From assembly GCA_934623575.1 (NCBI GenBank), contig CAKTVL010000013.1, forward strand, positions 1-45,912: DNA of 45,912 bases, in the 5' to 3' direction. Every line of letters starts with the position of its first letter. The stretch's first letter is position 1. Both the position numbers and the translations under genes were made by a program. The notes beneath the pieces are model-generated. The model worked only from the letters and a program-made list of their open reading frames with translations, was not told where the DNA came from and ran no database searches. Below, piece after piece: positions 23,860-32,219 of this stretch. This stretch comes from an uncultured Oscillospiraceae bacterium (GTDB lineage Bacteria > Bacillota > Clostridia > Oscillospirales > Oscillospiraceae).

Positions 23860-25119
23860 TCATTTCCTCTTGATCTCGTCCCAATAGCGCTTGGCGGCCT
23901 GCTCGGTCTTGTTCTCCGCGTATTCGTAATAGGTCCTGTCCCCCAGCGATTCCGGCAGATAGCGCTGCTTGACGTAGTGGTCCGGGTAGCTGTGGGGATA
24001 CTTATAGGCCGCCGCCTTCTCCGCGCCGGCGCTGTCAGCGTGTACGTTCTTCAGGTGCCGGGGGATGTCCCCCACCGCGCCCCGCTGGATGTCCTCCATA
24101 GCCGCGATGATGGCGTTGTGGGCGCTGTTGGATTTGGGCGCCGTGGCCAGCAGCACCGCCGCCTCCGCCAGCGGCAGCCGCGCCTCCGGCAACCCCAGCT
24201 GCAGCGCCGCGTCCACGCAGCTCTTCGTCACGGTGATGGCCTGCGGATACGCCAGACCGATGTCCTCCGCCGCGATGACCAGCAGCCGGCGGCAGGGGGA
24301 GATCAGGTCTCCCGCCACCAACAGCCGCCCCAGATAGTACACCGCCGCGTCTGGGTCCGAGCCGCGGATGGACTTCTGCAGCGCCGAGAGCAGGTCGTAG
24401 TGGTCGTCCCCCTCCCTGTCATAGCGCATAGCGCTGCACTGGCTGAGCTGTAAGGCATCATCACTTGTCACATGAAGGCCGCCGTCCGCCGGCTTTGCAG
24501 AGCGATACAGCAGCTCCACCGCGTTGACGGCCTTGCGCACGTCGCCGCCGCAGCCGGCGGCCACCGTGCGGGGCACATCCTCCGCCCAGGTAAAGGGCAG
24601 CTGGCTCCGCTCCTGCTCAATGCGCAGGGCGCGCTCCACCGCGGGGATGGTGTCTTCCACCGACAGTGGCTTGAACTCAAACACCGTGCTGCGGGACAGC
24701 AGCGCGTTGTAAATGTAGAAATACGGGTTCTCCGTGGTGGAGGCGATCAGGGTGATTTTCCCGTTTTCCAGAAACTCCAGCAGGCTCTGCTGCTGCTTTT
24801 TATTAAAATATTGTATCTCGTCCAGATACAGCAGGATGCCGTTGGGTGCCATCATGGTGCCCACATCCGCCATGACGTTTTTCACGTCCTGCAGCGACGC
24901 TGTAGTGGCGTTCAGCGTATAGAGCGTCTTTTTCGCCTGCTTAGCGATAATGTTGGCCACTGTGGTCTTTCCGGTGCCGGAGGGGCCGTAGAAGATCAGA
25001 TTGGCGTCGGTGCCGTTCTCAATCAAGCGGCGCAGCAGCGCCCCCTCGCCCAGCAGGTGCTTCTGCCCGGCCACATCGTCCAGGGTCTGGGGTCGTATTT
25101 CGTCTGCCAATGGGCGCAC
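23860..25119 (-). CDS. rarA: Replication-associated recombination ATPase RarA/MgsA
   Basis: AAA+ clamp-loader-like ATPase acting at stalled forks. The start is GTG at 25119 (encoding MRPLADEIRPQTLDDVAG), with GGGAGG 8 nt upstream; the ATG 18 bp further up (MKGGGT) would put the ribosome site inside the gene. 419 residues: Walker A GPSGTGKT (45-52), Walker B ILLYLDEIQYF, sensor-1 TLIASTTENP, arginine finger LLSRSTVFEF, and the tetramerisation domain with PKSNSAHNAI and YKYPHSYPDHYVKQRYLP. It has a promoter overlapping that of nth. Confidence 0.95.
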   Translation of the reverse strand: MRPLADEIRPQTLDDVAGQKHLLGEGALLRRLIENGTDANLIFYGPSGTGKTTVANIIAKQAKKTLYTLNATTASLQDVKNVMADVGTMMAPNGILLYLDEIQYFNKKQQQSLLEFLENGKITLIASTTENPYFYIYNALLSRSTVFEFKPLSVEDTIPAVERALRIEQERSQLPFTWAEDVPRTVAAGCGGDVRKAVNAVELLYRSAKPADGGLHVTSDDALQLSQCSAMRYDREGDDHYDLLSALQKSIRGSDPDAAVYYLGRLLVAGDLISPCRRLLVIAAEDIGLAYPQAITVTKSCVDAALQLGLPEARLPLAEAAVLLATAPKSNSAHNAIIAAMEDIQRGAVGDIPRHLKNVHADSAGAEKAAAYKYPHSYPDHYVKQRYLPESLGDRTYYEYAENKTEQAAKRYWDEIKRK

Positions 25120-25151
25120 AGTGCCGCCTCCCTTCATAAAACTCGCAAAAC

Positions 25152-25180
25152 AGTATAGCACGGATTGCGTTTTTCTGCAA
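25152..25180 (-). promoter_or_regulatory. Sigma-A promoter for rarA
   Basis: Minus strand TTGCAG (25175-25180), 17 bp, TATACT (25152-25157). Overlaps the divergent nth promoter. Confidence 0.7.
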
Positions 25181-25193
25181 CCTCTGATACAAT
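25165..25193 (+). promoter_or_regulatory. Sigma-A promoter for nth
   Basis: TTGCGT (25165-25170), 17 bp, TACAAT (25188-25193). The leader is only about 13 nt and carries GAGGTG. Confidence 0.7.
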
Positions 25194-25212
25194 AGGCCCG
25201 AGGTGATGTCAC

Positions 25213-25848
25213 ATGAAGTCGAAAGCGCAGGCAGACGCCATTATCGCGGAGCTGAAAAAGCTGTACCCTGACGCTATGTGTTCTCTGGACTATCAAAAGG
25301 ACTACGAGCTGCTGTTCTCCGTCCGTCTGGCGGCCCAGTGTACCGATGCTCGGGTGAATCTGGTCACCCCCGCCCTGTTCGCCCGCTATCCCACGCTGGA
25401 GGCCTTTGCCGCCGCCGATGTGGACGAAGTTGGGCAGTACGTCCAGTCCTGCGGCTTCTGGCGGGCCAAGGCCCGCGACATCGTGGCCTCGGCGCAGATG
25501 CTGCTGGAGCGCTTCGGCGGGAAAGTCCCGGACAATATGGACGATCTGCTGTCCCTGCCCGGCGTGGGCCGCAAGACCGCCAACCTCATCCTCGGCGACA
25601 TCTACGGTAAAGAGGGCTATGTCTGCGATACCCACTGCATCCGCATCACCGGACGTCTGGGCCTGACCGACGGCAGCAAGGACCCCCTGAAGGTGGAGCA
25701 GCAGCTGCGGAAGATCATTCCCCCTGAGGAGGCCAACAACTTCTGCCACCGGATGGTGCTTCACGGCCGCGCCCTGTGCATGGCGCGCAAGCCCCTGTGC
25801 AGTGAATGTCCTTTACAGCACTTGTGTGACTTTGGAGAATCGCTATAA
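25213..25848 (+). CDS. nth: Endonuclease III (DNA glycosylase/AP lyase)
   Basis: Removes oxidised pyrimidines and nicks abasic sites. The 211 residues are full length. The helix-hairpin-helix LPGVGRKTANLIL carries catalytic K121, D139 lies in CDTHCIRI, and the [4Fe-4S] cysteines C189, C196, C199 and C205 keep the C-x6-C-x2-C-x5-C spacing. It is monocistronic, divergent from rarA, and ends in a strong terminator. Confidence 0.96.
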   Translation: MKSKAQADAIIAELKKLYPDAMCSLDYQKDYELLFSVRLAAQCTDARVNLVTPALFARYPTLEAFAAADVDEVGQYVQSCGFWRAKARDIVASAQMLLERFGGKVPDNMDDLLSLPGVGRKTANLILGDIYGKEGYVCDTHCIRITGRLGLTDGSKDPLKVEQQLRKIIPPEEANNFCHRMVLHGRALCMARKPLCSECPLQHLCDFGESL

Positions 25849-25852
25849 ACGC

Positions 25853-25889
25853 AACACATCCCCGCGCGGTGCGCGGGGATGTGTTTTTA
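25853..25889. terminator. Terminator after nth, shared with ispA
   Basis: Stem AACACATCCCCGCGC (25853-25867), loop GGT, GCGCGGGGATGTGTT (25871-25885), then TTT on plus; the last bases coincide with the ispA stop on minus. Confidence 0.88.
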
Positions 25890-26756
25890 TTTTGCGCGGC
25901 CCACCATGCGGTCGGCCAGCTCCCACAAAAATGCGTGCTCCGGCCAGCCCTCCACGGCGGCCTTGGCCTGCTCCGTGCAGGCCGCCACCTCCCGGCGGCA
26001 GGCGTCCATGCCGATCACGTCCACAAACGTGACCTTCCCCTCCTGGGCGTCGGAGCCGATAGGCTTGCCGAACACGGCCTGGTCGCCCTCCACGTCCAGC
26101 ATATCGTCGCGTATCTGGAAGCCGCGCCCGATGGCGCCGGCGTAGGTCAGCGCCTGCGCCCGCATGGCCGCGGGCATTTCCGCGGCAATACACCCCAGCT
26201 CCGCCGCCGCGGAGATCATCGCGCCGGTCTTGAGCCGGTCCAGCTCCGCCAGCCCCTCTGCATCCCGCACGTCGCACAGCGTGTCCAGCACCTGCCCGGC
26301 CACCATGCCGTCCGCCCCGGCGGCCCTGGCCAGCGCCTCTGTGGCCGCAATGCGGCACTCGGCGGACAGCCCCGGCGCCTGCGCGATCAGCCGGAACGCC
26401 TCCGGCTGCAATGCGTCGCCGGCCAGAATGGCCAGCGTCTCGCCGTACACCTTGTGGTTGGTGGGCTTGCCCCGCCGCAGGTCGTCGTTGTCCATGCAGG
26501 GCAGGTCGTCGTGAATCAGGGAGTAATTATGCACCAGCTCCAGCGCGCAGGCAAAGGGCAGCGCCAGATGCCAGTCCCGACCGCCCAGCCGCGCAAATTC
26601 CAGCGTCAGCACCGGGCGGATCCGCTTGCCGCCGGACAGCACGCTGTAGCGCATCGCCTCATACAGGCGGTCATAGGGCGCACTGCCGGTAAACAGCGCG
26701 GCGAGATAGTCCTCCACCGCCAGGCGGTATTCCTCATAGCGTCTTTCGTATTCCAT
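25887..26756 (-). CDS. ispA: Polyprenyl synthetase, farnesyl diphosphate synthase type
   Basis: Condenses IPP with allylic diphosphates. 289 residues with GGKRIRPVL, the first aspartate-rich motif IHDDLPCMDNDDLRRGKPT (83-91), GETLAILAGDAL, and the second motif FQIRDDMLDVEGD. Chain length (geranyl, farnesyl or geranylgeranyl) cannot be read with certainty. Next to xseB-xseA as in many Firmicutes; draws precursors from the Dxs pathway also encoded in this window. Confidence 0.93.
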   Translation of the reverse strand: MEYERRYEEYRLAVEDYLAALFTGSAPYDRLYEAMRYSVLSGGKRIRPVLTLEFARLGGRDWHLALPFACALELVHNYSLIHDDLPCMDNDDLRRGKPTNHKVYGETLAILAGDALQPEAFRLIAQAPGLSAECRIAATEALARAAGADGMVAGQVLDTLCDVRDAEGLAELDRLKTGAMISAAAELGCIAAEMPAAMRAQALTYAGAIGRGFQIRDDMLDVEGDQAVFGKPIGSDAQEGKVTFVDVIGMDACRREVAACTEQAKAAVEGWPEHAFLWELADRMVGRAK

Positions 26757-26765
26757 GGTGTCCCC

Positions 26766-26996
26766 TTACTCCTCTGTCAAAAAATCGCTCTCCACCGGAG
26801 CGCCGTCGGGGCCCTTGGACAGCTTGACCACCTTCTGCTCCGCGCTGTCCAGCTCCTTGCGGCAGGCGTTCACCAGCTTGGTGCCTTCCTCGAACAGCGT
26901 CATGCTGTCCCCCAGGCTGGCATCCCCCTTTTCCAGCAGGGAGACGATCTCCTCCAGCCGGGACATATTCTCTTCAAACGTCTTTTTTGCTGCCAT
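26766..26996 (-). CDS. xseB: Exodeoxyribonuclease VII small subunit
   Basis: 76 residues, with the typical FEENMSRLEEIVSLLEKGDA motif and a helical coiled structure that packs on XseA. The stop/start relation with xseA (1 base apart) implies a fixed-ratio complex. The C-terminal tail (APVESDFLTEE) is acidic, slightly longer than minimal family members. Confidence 0.95.
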   Translation of the reverse strand: MAAKKTFEENMSRLEEIVSLLEKGDASLGDSMTLFEEGTKLVNACRKELDSAEQKVVKLSKGPDGAPVESDFLTEE

Positions 26997-26997
26997 G

Positions 26998-28212
26998 TCA
27001 GTTCTCCTTTTCTGTTACGCGGCACACCAGTCCGCCCTGCGCCAGGCGCAGCCGGATGTCCTCCCCCACCTCTGCCTGTGCGGCATCGCGGAGGACGGTG
27101 CCGTCGCTTTTCCGCGCCAGCGCATAGCCCCGGCCCAGTACCTTCAGCGGGCTCAGCGCGTCCAGGGCCGCGGCCGCCGCGCCGAAGCGCCGGGCCTGCA
27201 CGTCCGATACTGCGCGCATCGCCGCGCAAAGCCTCAGCGTCAGGTGATCCACGTCCTGCCGGCGGTCGTCCACGAACGCCGTAGCCTCCGTAAGCACCCG
27301 CTTCTTCGCCAGCGTATCCAGCCGCGCGCGCTGTTTGGAAAGCTCCCGCGCCACGCTCTGCTCCATACGCGTCCGTGAGGCGGACAGCGTCCGCAGCAGC
27401 TCGTCCATATCCGGCACGGCGATCTCCGCCGCGTTGGAGGGCGTGGACGCCCGTCTGTCGGCCACAAAGTCGCTGATGGCCACGTCCGGCTCGTGCCCCA
27501 CTGCGGAAATAACGGGTATCTCCGAGTCGTAAATGGCCCTGGCCACGCGCTCGTCGTTAAATGCCCACAGGTCCTCCAGCGAGCCGCCGCCGCGCCCGGT
27601 GATCAGCACGTCCGCCAGCGCGTGGCGGTTGGCATACCGGATGGCGCCCGCGATCTCCGCCGGTGCCTCCGTCCCCTGCACGCGCACCGGCAGCAGCAGG
27701 ACCTTGGCGATGGGATAGCGCCGGCGCAGGATGCGTATCATGTCGTGCACCGCCGCCCCGGCGGGCGACGTCACGATGGCGATGCGCCGCGGATAGCGGG
27801 GCAGCGGCTTTTTGTGGCTCTCGTCGAATAGCCCCTCCTTCAGCAGTTTTTCCTTCAGCTGCTCAAAGGCCACGCTCAAATCTCCCGCGCCCTCCGGCGA
27901 AAGGCCGGTACAGTACAGCTGGTACGCGCCGTCCCGGGGATACACGCTGATGCGTCCGGAGGCGATGACCTGCATGCCGTTCTCCGGGCGAAAGCGCAGA
28001 CGCAGCGCGTTCCCCTTGAACATAACGCACTTCAGGCTGCACTGGCTGTCCTTCAGCGTAAAGTAGTGGTGGCCGGAGGGATAGAGCTTGTAATTTGATA
28101 TTTCGCCCCGCAGCATGACCTCCTGCAGCGGCGGCACATTGTCCAGCAGGTCCTTGATAAACTGGTTGACCTCGGACACCGTAAACACATACTGGCCCGT
28201 CGTGGCGTCCAC
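26998..28212 (-). CDS. xseA: Exodeoxyribonuclease VII large subunit
   Basis: Metal-independent single-strand exonuclease. 404 residues: an N-terminal OB fold (VFTVSEVNQFIKDLLD, LRGEISNYKLYPSGHHYFTLKD), then the catalytic domain with AIVTSPAGAAVHDMI, GRGGGSLEDLWAFNDE and VISAVGHEPDVAISDFVADRRASTPSNAAE, then a coiled C-terminus ending LGRGYALARK. The annotated start is GTG (28212), but AAAGGAG abuts it with no spacing, so the true start may be elsewhere, for example GTG of VFTVSE nine codons in. A hairpin (28233-28259) separates it from nusB. Confidence 0.94.
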   Translation of the reverse strand: MDATTGQYVFTVSEVNQFIKDLLDNVPPLQEVMLRGEISNYKLYPSGHHYFTLKDSQCSLKCVMFKGNALRLRFRPENGMQVIASGRISVYPRDGAYQLYCTGLSPEGAGDLSVAFEQLKEKLLKEGLFDESHKKPLPRYPRRIAIVTSPAGAAVHDMIRILRRRYPIAKVLLLPVRVQGTEAPAEIAGAIRYANRHALADVLITGRGGGSLEDLWAFNDERVARAIYDSEIPVISAVGHEPDVAISDFVADRRASTPSNAAEIAVPDMDELLRTLSASRTRMEQSVARELSKQRARLDTLAKKRVLTEATAFVDDRRQDVDHLTLRLCAAMRAVSDVQARRFGAAAAALDALSPLKVLGRGYALARKSDGTVLRDAAQAEVGEDIRLRLAQGGLVCRVTEKEN

Positions 28213-28232
28213 TCCTTTCGTGTACTACCTGA

Positions 28233-28259
28233 AAAGGCAGAGCCGTCAGCTCTGCCTTT
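28233..28259 (-). terminator. Terminator or attenuator between nusB and xseA
   Basis: Stem AAAGGCAGAGC (28233-28243), 5-nt loop, GCTCTGCCTTT (28249-28259), flanked by a short T-run on the minus strand. It would reduce read-through from nusB into xseA-xseB-ispA. Confidence 0.65.
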
Positions 28260-28271
28260 CGATCGTCTTGC

Positions 28272-28727
28272 TCAATCCTTTTCCTTGACCTCGCCGCGGA
28301 CGAAGCTGCCCAGGATACCGTTGATGAACTTGGCTCCCTCCGGCGTCTCGTACTTTTTGGCGATCTCCACGGCCTCGCTGATAGCGGCGCCCTGGGGAAT
28401 GTCCGCCATGTAGAGGATCTCGTACATGGCCACCCGCATGATGGCGGCGGCCACCAGGGAAATGCGCTCGAAGCGCCAGCCCTGGGCGTATTTCTCGATG
28501 TCGCCGTCCAGCTCGGCGGCGTGCTCGGCCACGCCGGAAACCAGCCGCCGGATGTATTCCTCCTGCTTGGCGTTGGGCTTCTCGGCGTAGAGGGCCTCCT
28601 CTGCGGCCAGCTCGGCAAAGCGTTCCTCGCTGAGCTGCTGGTCCAGGAACTCCTCCACCGGCAGGTCGGAAAAGCTCAGCTGATACGCCAGATGCATGGC
28701 GATCTCTCGTGCGGTGCTGCGTGTCAT
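28272..28727 (-). CDS. nusB: Transcription antitermination factor NusB
   Basis: All-helical RNA-binding protein acting with NusE in rRNA antitermination. 151 residues: TRSTAREIAMHLAYQLSFSD at the start (the arginine-rich family motif), then WRFERISLVAAAIMRVAMYEIL and AISEAVEIAKKYETPEGAKFINGILGS at the C-terminus, all typical. It follows asp23 by 32 nt in an operon from the promoter at 29177-29205. Confidence 0.96.
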   Translation of the reverse strand: MTRSTAREIAMHLAYQLSFSDLPVEEFLDQQLSEERFAELAAEEALYAEKPNAKQEEYIRRLVSGVAEHAAELDGDIEKYAQGWRFERISLVAAAIMRVAMYEILYMADIPQGAAISEAVEIAKKYETPEGAKFINGILGSFVRGEVKEKD

Positions 28728-28759
28728 AAGCGTTCGTCCTTTTCTCTCTCGTCTATTTC

Positions 28760-29119
28760 TCAGTTAAAGCTGATGCCGCCCACATGGACATTCACCGCCG
28801 CCACCTGGAAGCCCGTCATGCCCTCCAGCGCCGTGTGGACGTTCTTCTGGACCTTCTTGGCCACGTCGCTGATGGCGCAGCCGTAGCGCACCACGATAAA
28901 CAGCCCGATAACGATCTTCTCGCCGTCCAGCTCCACGCGGACGCCCTTGCAGGTCATTTTCTTCCCGCCCATCAGGTCGGACACGTTGGCGCTCATCAGA
29001 GCACTGACGCCGTCCACCTCCAGCGCGGTGGTGCTGGCGATAGAGGCCAGCACGTCCTCGGAGATCTGGATGCTGCCGCTCTCCTCCTGGTGGATCATGT
29101 ATTCCTTATTCTCAGCCAT
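28760..29119 (-). CDS. Asp23/Gls24 family envelope stress protein
   Basis: 119 residues of the DUF322/Asp23 family. Seen are the IQISEDVLASIASTTALEVDGV start and the IVVRYGCAISDVAKKVQKNV and AVNVHVGGISF signatures. In Firmicutes a member usually precedes nusB (YqhY in Bacillus). Function is envelope- or acetyl-CoA carboxylase-related in that species; not proven here. Confidence 0.92.
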   Translation of the reverse strand: MAENKEYMIHQEESGSIQISEDVLASIASTTALEVDGVSALMSANVSDLMGGKKMTCKGVRVELDGEKIVIGLFIVVRYGCAISDVAKKVQKNVHTALEGMTGFQVAAVNVHVGGISFN

Positions 29120-29176
29120 GGTCTGTCAGTCTCCTCACAGTTGTCATTGGTAGTTCAGTAGTATTTGCAGTTTGTT

Positions 29177-29205
29177 ATTATACCATTTTTTGCGCAGGAA
29201 TACAA
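29177..29205 (-). promoter_or_regulatory. Sigma-A promoter for asp23-nusB
   Basis: Minus strand TTGTAT (29200-29205), 17 bp, TATAAT (29177-29182), immediately downstream of the spoIIIAH stop. It separates the vegetative genes from the sporulation operon. Confidence 0.75.
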
Positions 29206-29208
29206 CAC

Positions 29209-29757
29209 CTATTTTGTGCCCGTCGTGCCGGACTCCATGATCTTGATCTGGCCGGGCGTATAGGAGGTCTCCGCGATGACGATGTCCTTGATTTTGGCCA
29301 CGTCCTCCGCCTCCAGCCCGTCAGGGGCCGATACCACCACGCTGATGGAGTCCTCTCCCATAAAGGCCACGCAGTCGGCATAGCCCTTGGCCACCACCAG
29401 GTTCTCGATCTGCGTCTCCGCCACCGTATAGCCTGCCAGGACCTGCAGCGTCTCGGCGGCCTCGTTGGCCACCTCCTCCGAGGCGTTCTCCTCCCCCTTG
29501 GCCTCCTCCAGCATGCTGATGGCGGTGTCCCTGGCCTGCTTGCGGCTGAGCCGTGCCGTGGAGAAATAGTCGTCCCCCGCCGCTTCCGCCGGGTCCGCCG
29601 CGGCGTCGGTGGTCTCGCCGTTGACCAGCGTAGACTGCCCCAGCACTTTGGATGTGTCCGCCGCATCGTCGGCATAGCGCCAGTTCAAGTACACCGACGT
29701 TCCCACCAGCACCACCACGGCCGCCGCCACGGCACGGCGCTTCCATACCTGCTTCAT
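29209..29757 (-). CDS. spoIIIAH: Stage III sporulation protein AH
   Basis: Mother-cell membrane protein whose extracytoplasmic YscJ/FliF-like domain binds forespore SpoIIQ, forming the intercellular channel. 182 residues: one N-terminal helix (AVAAAVVVLVGTSVYLNW), an acidic A/D/E linker (residues about 40-90), then the ring-building domain (LSRKQARDTAISMLEEAKG, ENLVVAKGYADCVAFMGEDSISVVV, AKIKDIVIAETSYTPGQIKI). GGGAGG precedes the start. It is last in spoIIIA, 23 nt after spoIIIAG. Confidence 0.93.
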   Translation of the reverse strand: MKQVWKRRAVAAAVVVLVGTSVYLNWRYADDAADTSKVLGQSTLVNGETTDAAADPAEAAGDDYFSTARLSRKQARDTAISMLEEAKGEENASEEVANEAAETLQVLAGYTVAETQIENLVVAKGYADCVAFMGEDSISVVVSAPDGLEAEDVAKIKDIVIAETSYTPGQIKIMESGTTGTK

Positions 29758-29780
29758 ACTGTCGTTCCTCCCATATCATG

Positions 29781-30278
29781 TTACTGTTTCCATTGGACTA
29801 CCGAGATCCTGTCACTGCCGAGTCCCGTCAGCACGGCCACGGTCTCCAGCACACGGAGCCGCACACGGCTGTCCCCGGCCCCCTGGCAGACCACCACCGC
29901 CCCCTGATAGGTGGGATACAGCCGCTGTGTGACCACCACCTCCTGCTTTCCGCTGCCGCGATTCACCGTCAGCACCTGGCTGTCCTGCCGGACGTCGCCG
30001 CCGCTGCCCAGTGTGGCGCTGCTGTCCTCCGCCAGCGACAGTGTCTCTCCGCTGCGCAGCGTCAGCATCACCTGCACGCGGCCCACGCCGTCCATGGCTC
30101 CCAGCACCTCCGCCATGCGCCGCTCCGTCTCCTCCAGCGAGAACGCCGCCGCTTCCGCCGGCGCCGTCTCCGTGTCCGTCTGCGTTTTGCCGGGCAGGAC
30201 CATCAGCACCACGCCCGCCAGCGCCACCAGCGCGGCAAATCGATATTTTTTCAGTATATCCTTCAGCTTTTCCGTCAT
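29781..30278 (-). CDS. spoIIIAG: Stage III sporulation protein AG
   Basis: Forms the large ring of the SpoIIIA-SpoIIQ complex. 165 residues: an N-terminal helix (FAALVALAGVVLMVLPG), an acidic linker, then the ring-building domain with EETERRMAEVLGAMDGVGRV and the C-terminal YPTYQGAVVVCQGAGDSRVRL and TGLGSDRISV segments. It overlaps spoIIIAF by 4 nt (ATGA). Confidence 0.93.
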   Translation of the reverse strand: MTEKLKDILKKYRFAALVALAGVVLMVLPGKTQTDTETAPAEAAAFSLEETERRMAEVLGAMDGVGRVQVMLTLRSGETLSLAEDSSATLGSGGDVRQDSQVLTVNRGSGKQEVVVTQRLYPTYQGAVVVCQGAGDSRVRLRVLETVAVLTGLGSDRISVVQWKQ

Positions 30279-30754
30279 TCGTCCGCCTCACACCAGTACT
30301 GGTGTCCGCTGTCGATGGCCAGCTCCGTGCTGATCCAGGCCGACAGCGCCTCGCTTCGTGGTATATCCAGCGTCACGGCCACAGGCCAGGGCAGCCCGTC
30401 GCGCAGCTGGGTCTCCACCGTTGCCGTGCAGGTAAGCCCCAATGTCTCGCCCTTGCTGACAATGTATGCGCCGGTGCTCTCCGCTATGCGTGCGGCCAGT
30501 TCTGCGCTGTCCGCCTGCCGGTATTCCTCCGTCAGCTCCTCGATCTGCCGCGCGTAGTCCTGATAGCGCAGCGTCAGGCGCTCCGGCACCAGGCTGAGCA
30601 GCGGCTGCAGGATCGCCAGCAGCAGCGCCAGGCCGCCCGCCGCATGGGCGATGGGCTTCATCCTGCCCTTGGGCAGCAGCGCATACAGGACGCCCACCAG
30701 CATGCCGGCGGCGATGATGCCCAGCAGCCAGGTGCGCAATGCTTCACTTATCAT
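30275..30754 (-). CDS. spoIIIAF: Stage III sporulation protein AF
   Basis: 159 residues: two N-terminal membrane helices (LLGIIAAGMLVGVLYALLP and HAAGGLALLLAILQPLL) and a soluble domain of ring-building type. The start MISEALRTW overlaps the spoIIIAE stop by 4 nt (ATGA); longer frames upstream are the shadow of spoIIIAE. Its C-terminus overlaps spoIIIAG. Sequence is divergent, and the call relies on operon position. Confidence 0.88.
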   Translation of the reverse strand: MISEALRTWLLGIIAAGMLVGVLYALLPKGRMKPIAHAAGGLALLLAILQPLLSLVPERLTLRYQDYARQIEELTEEYRQADSAELAARIAESTGAYIVSKGETLGLTCTATVETQLRDGLPWPVAVTLDIPRSEALSAWISTELAIDSGHQYWCEADE

Positions 30755-31833
30755 ACCGTCACCACCGATACAGAAGAAATGATGGAGATCAGCAGCGATA
30801 GGGCGCAGCTGCCCGTCATGCCCAGCAGCAGACCGAAGGCAGACCCCAGGGCTGCGATCAGCTCCGCCAGCGGCTCCTGGGCGATGGTCCCCGCCAGAAA
30901 CGCCGCCAGCTTGTACAGCAGATACTGCACCGCCATGGTGAGGAACGGCGTCAGGCAGATGGCCAGCACCGCCAGCAGCCCGAACACGCCGATGGCCCCC
31001 TTCAGCATCCCGGCACCGGCCAGCACCGCGCCGGTGGCGTCCGAGATGATGGATCCCACCACCGGCACCGCCGCCGAGATGGCGGAGCGCGTCAGCTGTG
31101 TGGCCAGCGCGTCCGCCGCCGAGGTGGCCGCGCCGGTCACCGACAGAAAGCCGGTAAAGGCCAGCATCAGCGCCGTCAGCGCCCAGGTGACGCATTTGCG
31201 CAGCCCCGTCCCTATTTTTTTCAGGCTGTGGCCTGGCACCAGCGCATCCGCCGCGGCCGCAGCGATGCAGACGTACAGCAGCGGCAGCAGCACCTGGCGG
31301 ATCAGCCCGATCAGCAGATCGGTGAACACCACCGTGGCCACCTGCCGTGCGCCGGCCGAGACGTAGCCGCCGCCGGCGGCCACGGCGGCCGCCAGCGTGG
31401 GCAGCAGCGCCTTGGAAAACACGTCCAGCTGCTCCAACGTCTCCACGCCCGCCCCCATCATGCTGCGCAGATCCCCTGCGGTCACCAGTGTGATGGCCAG
31501 CGCACCGGCCACGGACACATACCGCGGTATGCCGGGGCTGTCCGCCGCGGCAAAGCAGCTCTCCGCCAGGCTGCACAGCAGCACGATGCCCAGCAGCTGC
31601 GCCGCGCCGGACGCCTGGGTGCGCAGTGCCGTGCCCACGAAGGCACAGGCACTGTTCCACAGCGCGCCCAGCCCCTGCCACAGCGTCTCGTGGGCCGCGC
31701 CGTCCTCCATCTCCGGCAGCAGCGCCGCGGCCTCCGGCGGCACGGCCTCCGTCACCGCCGCGGGCAGCTCCACCGCCCCCGCCGTCTCCGCACACAGCAG
31801 CACCACTGCGCACAGCAGCACGATCCACCTCAC
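30751..31833 (-). CDS. spoIIIAE: Stage III sporulation protein AE
   Basis: Polytopic membrane protein of the channel complex, about seven to eight hydrophobic segments. Start GTG at 31833 (encoding MRWIVLLCAVVLLC, a signal-like helix) overlaps the spoIIIAD stop by 4 nt (GTGA). 360 residues. Family motifs visible include AQLLGIVLLCSLAES, RQVATVVFTDLLIG, AAVPVVGSIISDATGAVLAG and LGSAFGLLLGMTGSCAL. The exact start among nearby GTG codons is uncertain. Confidence 0.92.
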   Translation of the reverse strand: MRWIVLLCAVVLLCAETAGAVELPAAVTEAVPPEAAALLPEMEDGAAHETLWQGLGALWNSACAFVGTALRTQASGAAQLLGIVLLCSLAESCFAAADSPGIPRYVSVAGALAITLVTAGDLRSMMGAGVETLEQLDVFSKALLPTLAAAVAAGGGYVSAGARQVATVVFTDLLIGLIRQVLLPLLYVCIAAAAADALVPGHSLKKIGTGLRKCVTWALTALMLAFTGFLSVTGAATSAADALATQLTRSAISAAVPVVGSIISDATGAVLAGAGMLKGAIGVFGLLAVLAICLTPFLTMAVQYLLYKLAAFLAGTIAQEPLAELIAALGSAFGLLLGMTGSCALSLLISIISSVSVVTV

Positions 31834-32216
31834 AGCAGTGACCGCAGCACCTCCCAGGCGGAGCGAAACAGCGGCATCGACACCACGATGGCCGCCACCG
31901 CCCCGGCGGACTCCAGCACGGAGGCGATGGCGCTCTCTCCGGCGTCCCGGCACAGGTCCGCACCGATCCGGCTGACGAAGGCGATGCACACGGTCTTCAG
32001 CAGCGGCAGGAACAGCGACTCCGGCAGCTGTCCCCAGGACATGGCGTCGTCCCAGAATGTGCGCAGCTGCGCCAGCGGCTCCAGCAGCAGTGCCGCCGCC
32101 ACACCGCATACCGCCAGCGCCAGCAGCATGGCCTGCTCTCCCCCGCTGCGCCGCAGCAGCGCCGCCAGCAGCGCGCCCACCAGGCACAGCGCCGCCAAAC
32201 GCAATACCACATCCAT
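31830..32216 (-). CDS. spoIIIAD: Stage III sporulation protein AD
   Basis: 128 residues with three to four membrane segments (ALCLVGALLAALL, LLALAVCGVAAALL, GAVAAIVVSMPLF). Soluble loop LRTFWDDAMSWGQLPESLFL and the conserved LKTVCIAFVSRIGADLCRDAGESAIAS region fit SpoIIIAD. It starts 3 nt after spoIIIAC. Confidence 0.92.
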   Translation of the reverse strand: MDVVLRLAALCLVGALLAALLRRSGGEQAMLLALAVCGVAAALLLEPLAQLRTFWDDAMSWGQLPESLFLPLLKTVCIAFVSRIGADLCRDAGESAIASVLESAGAVAAIVVSMPLFRSAWEVLRSLL

Positions 32217-32219
32217 CTA

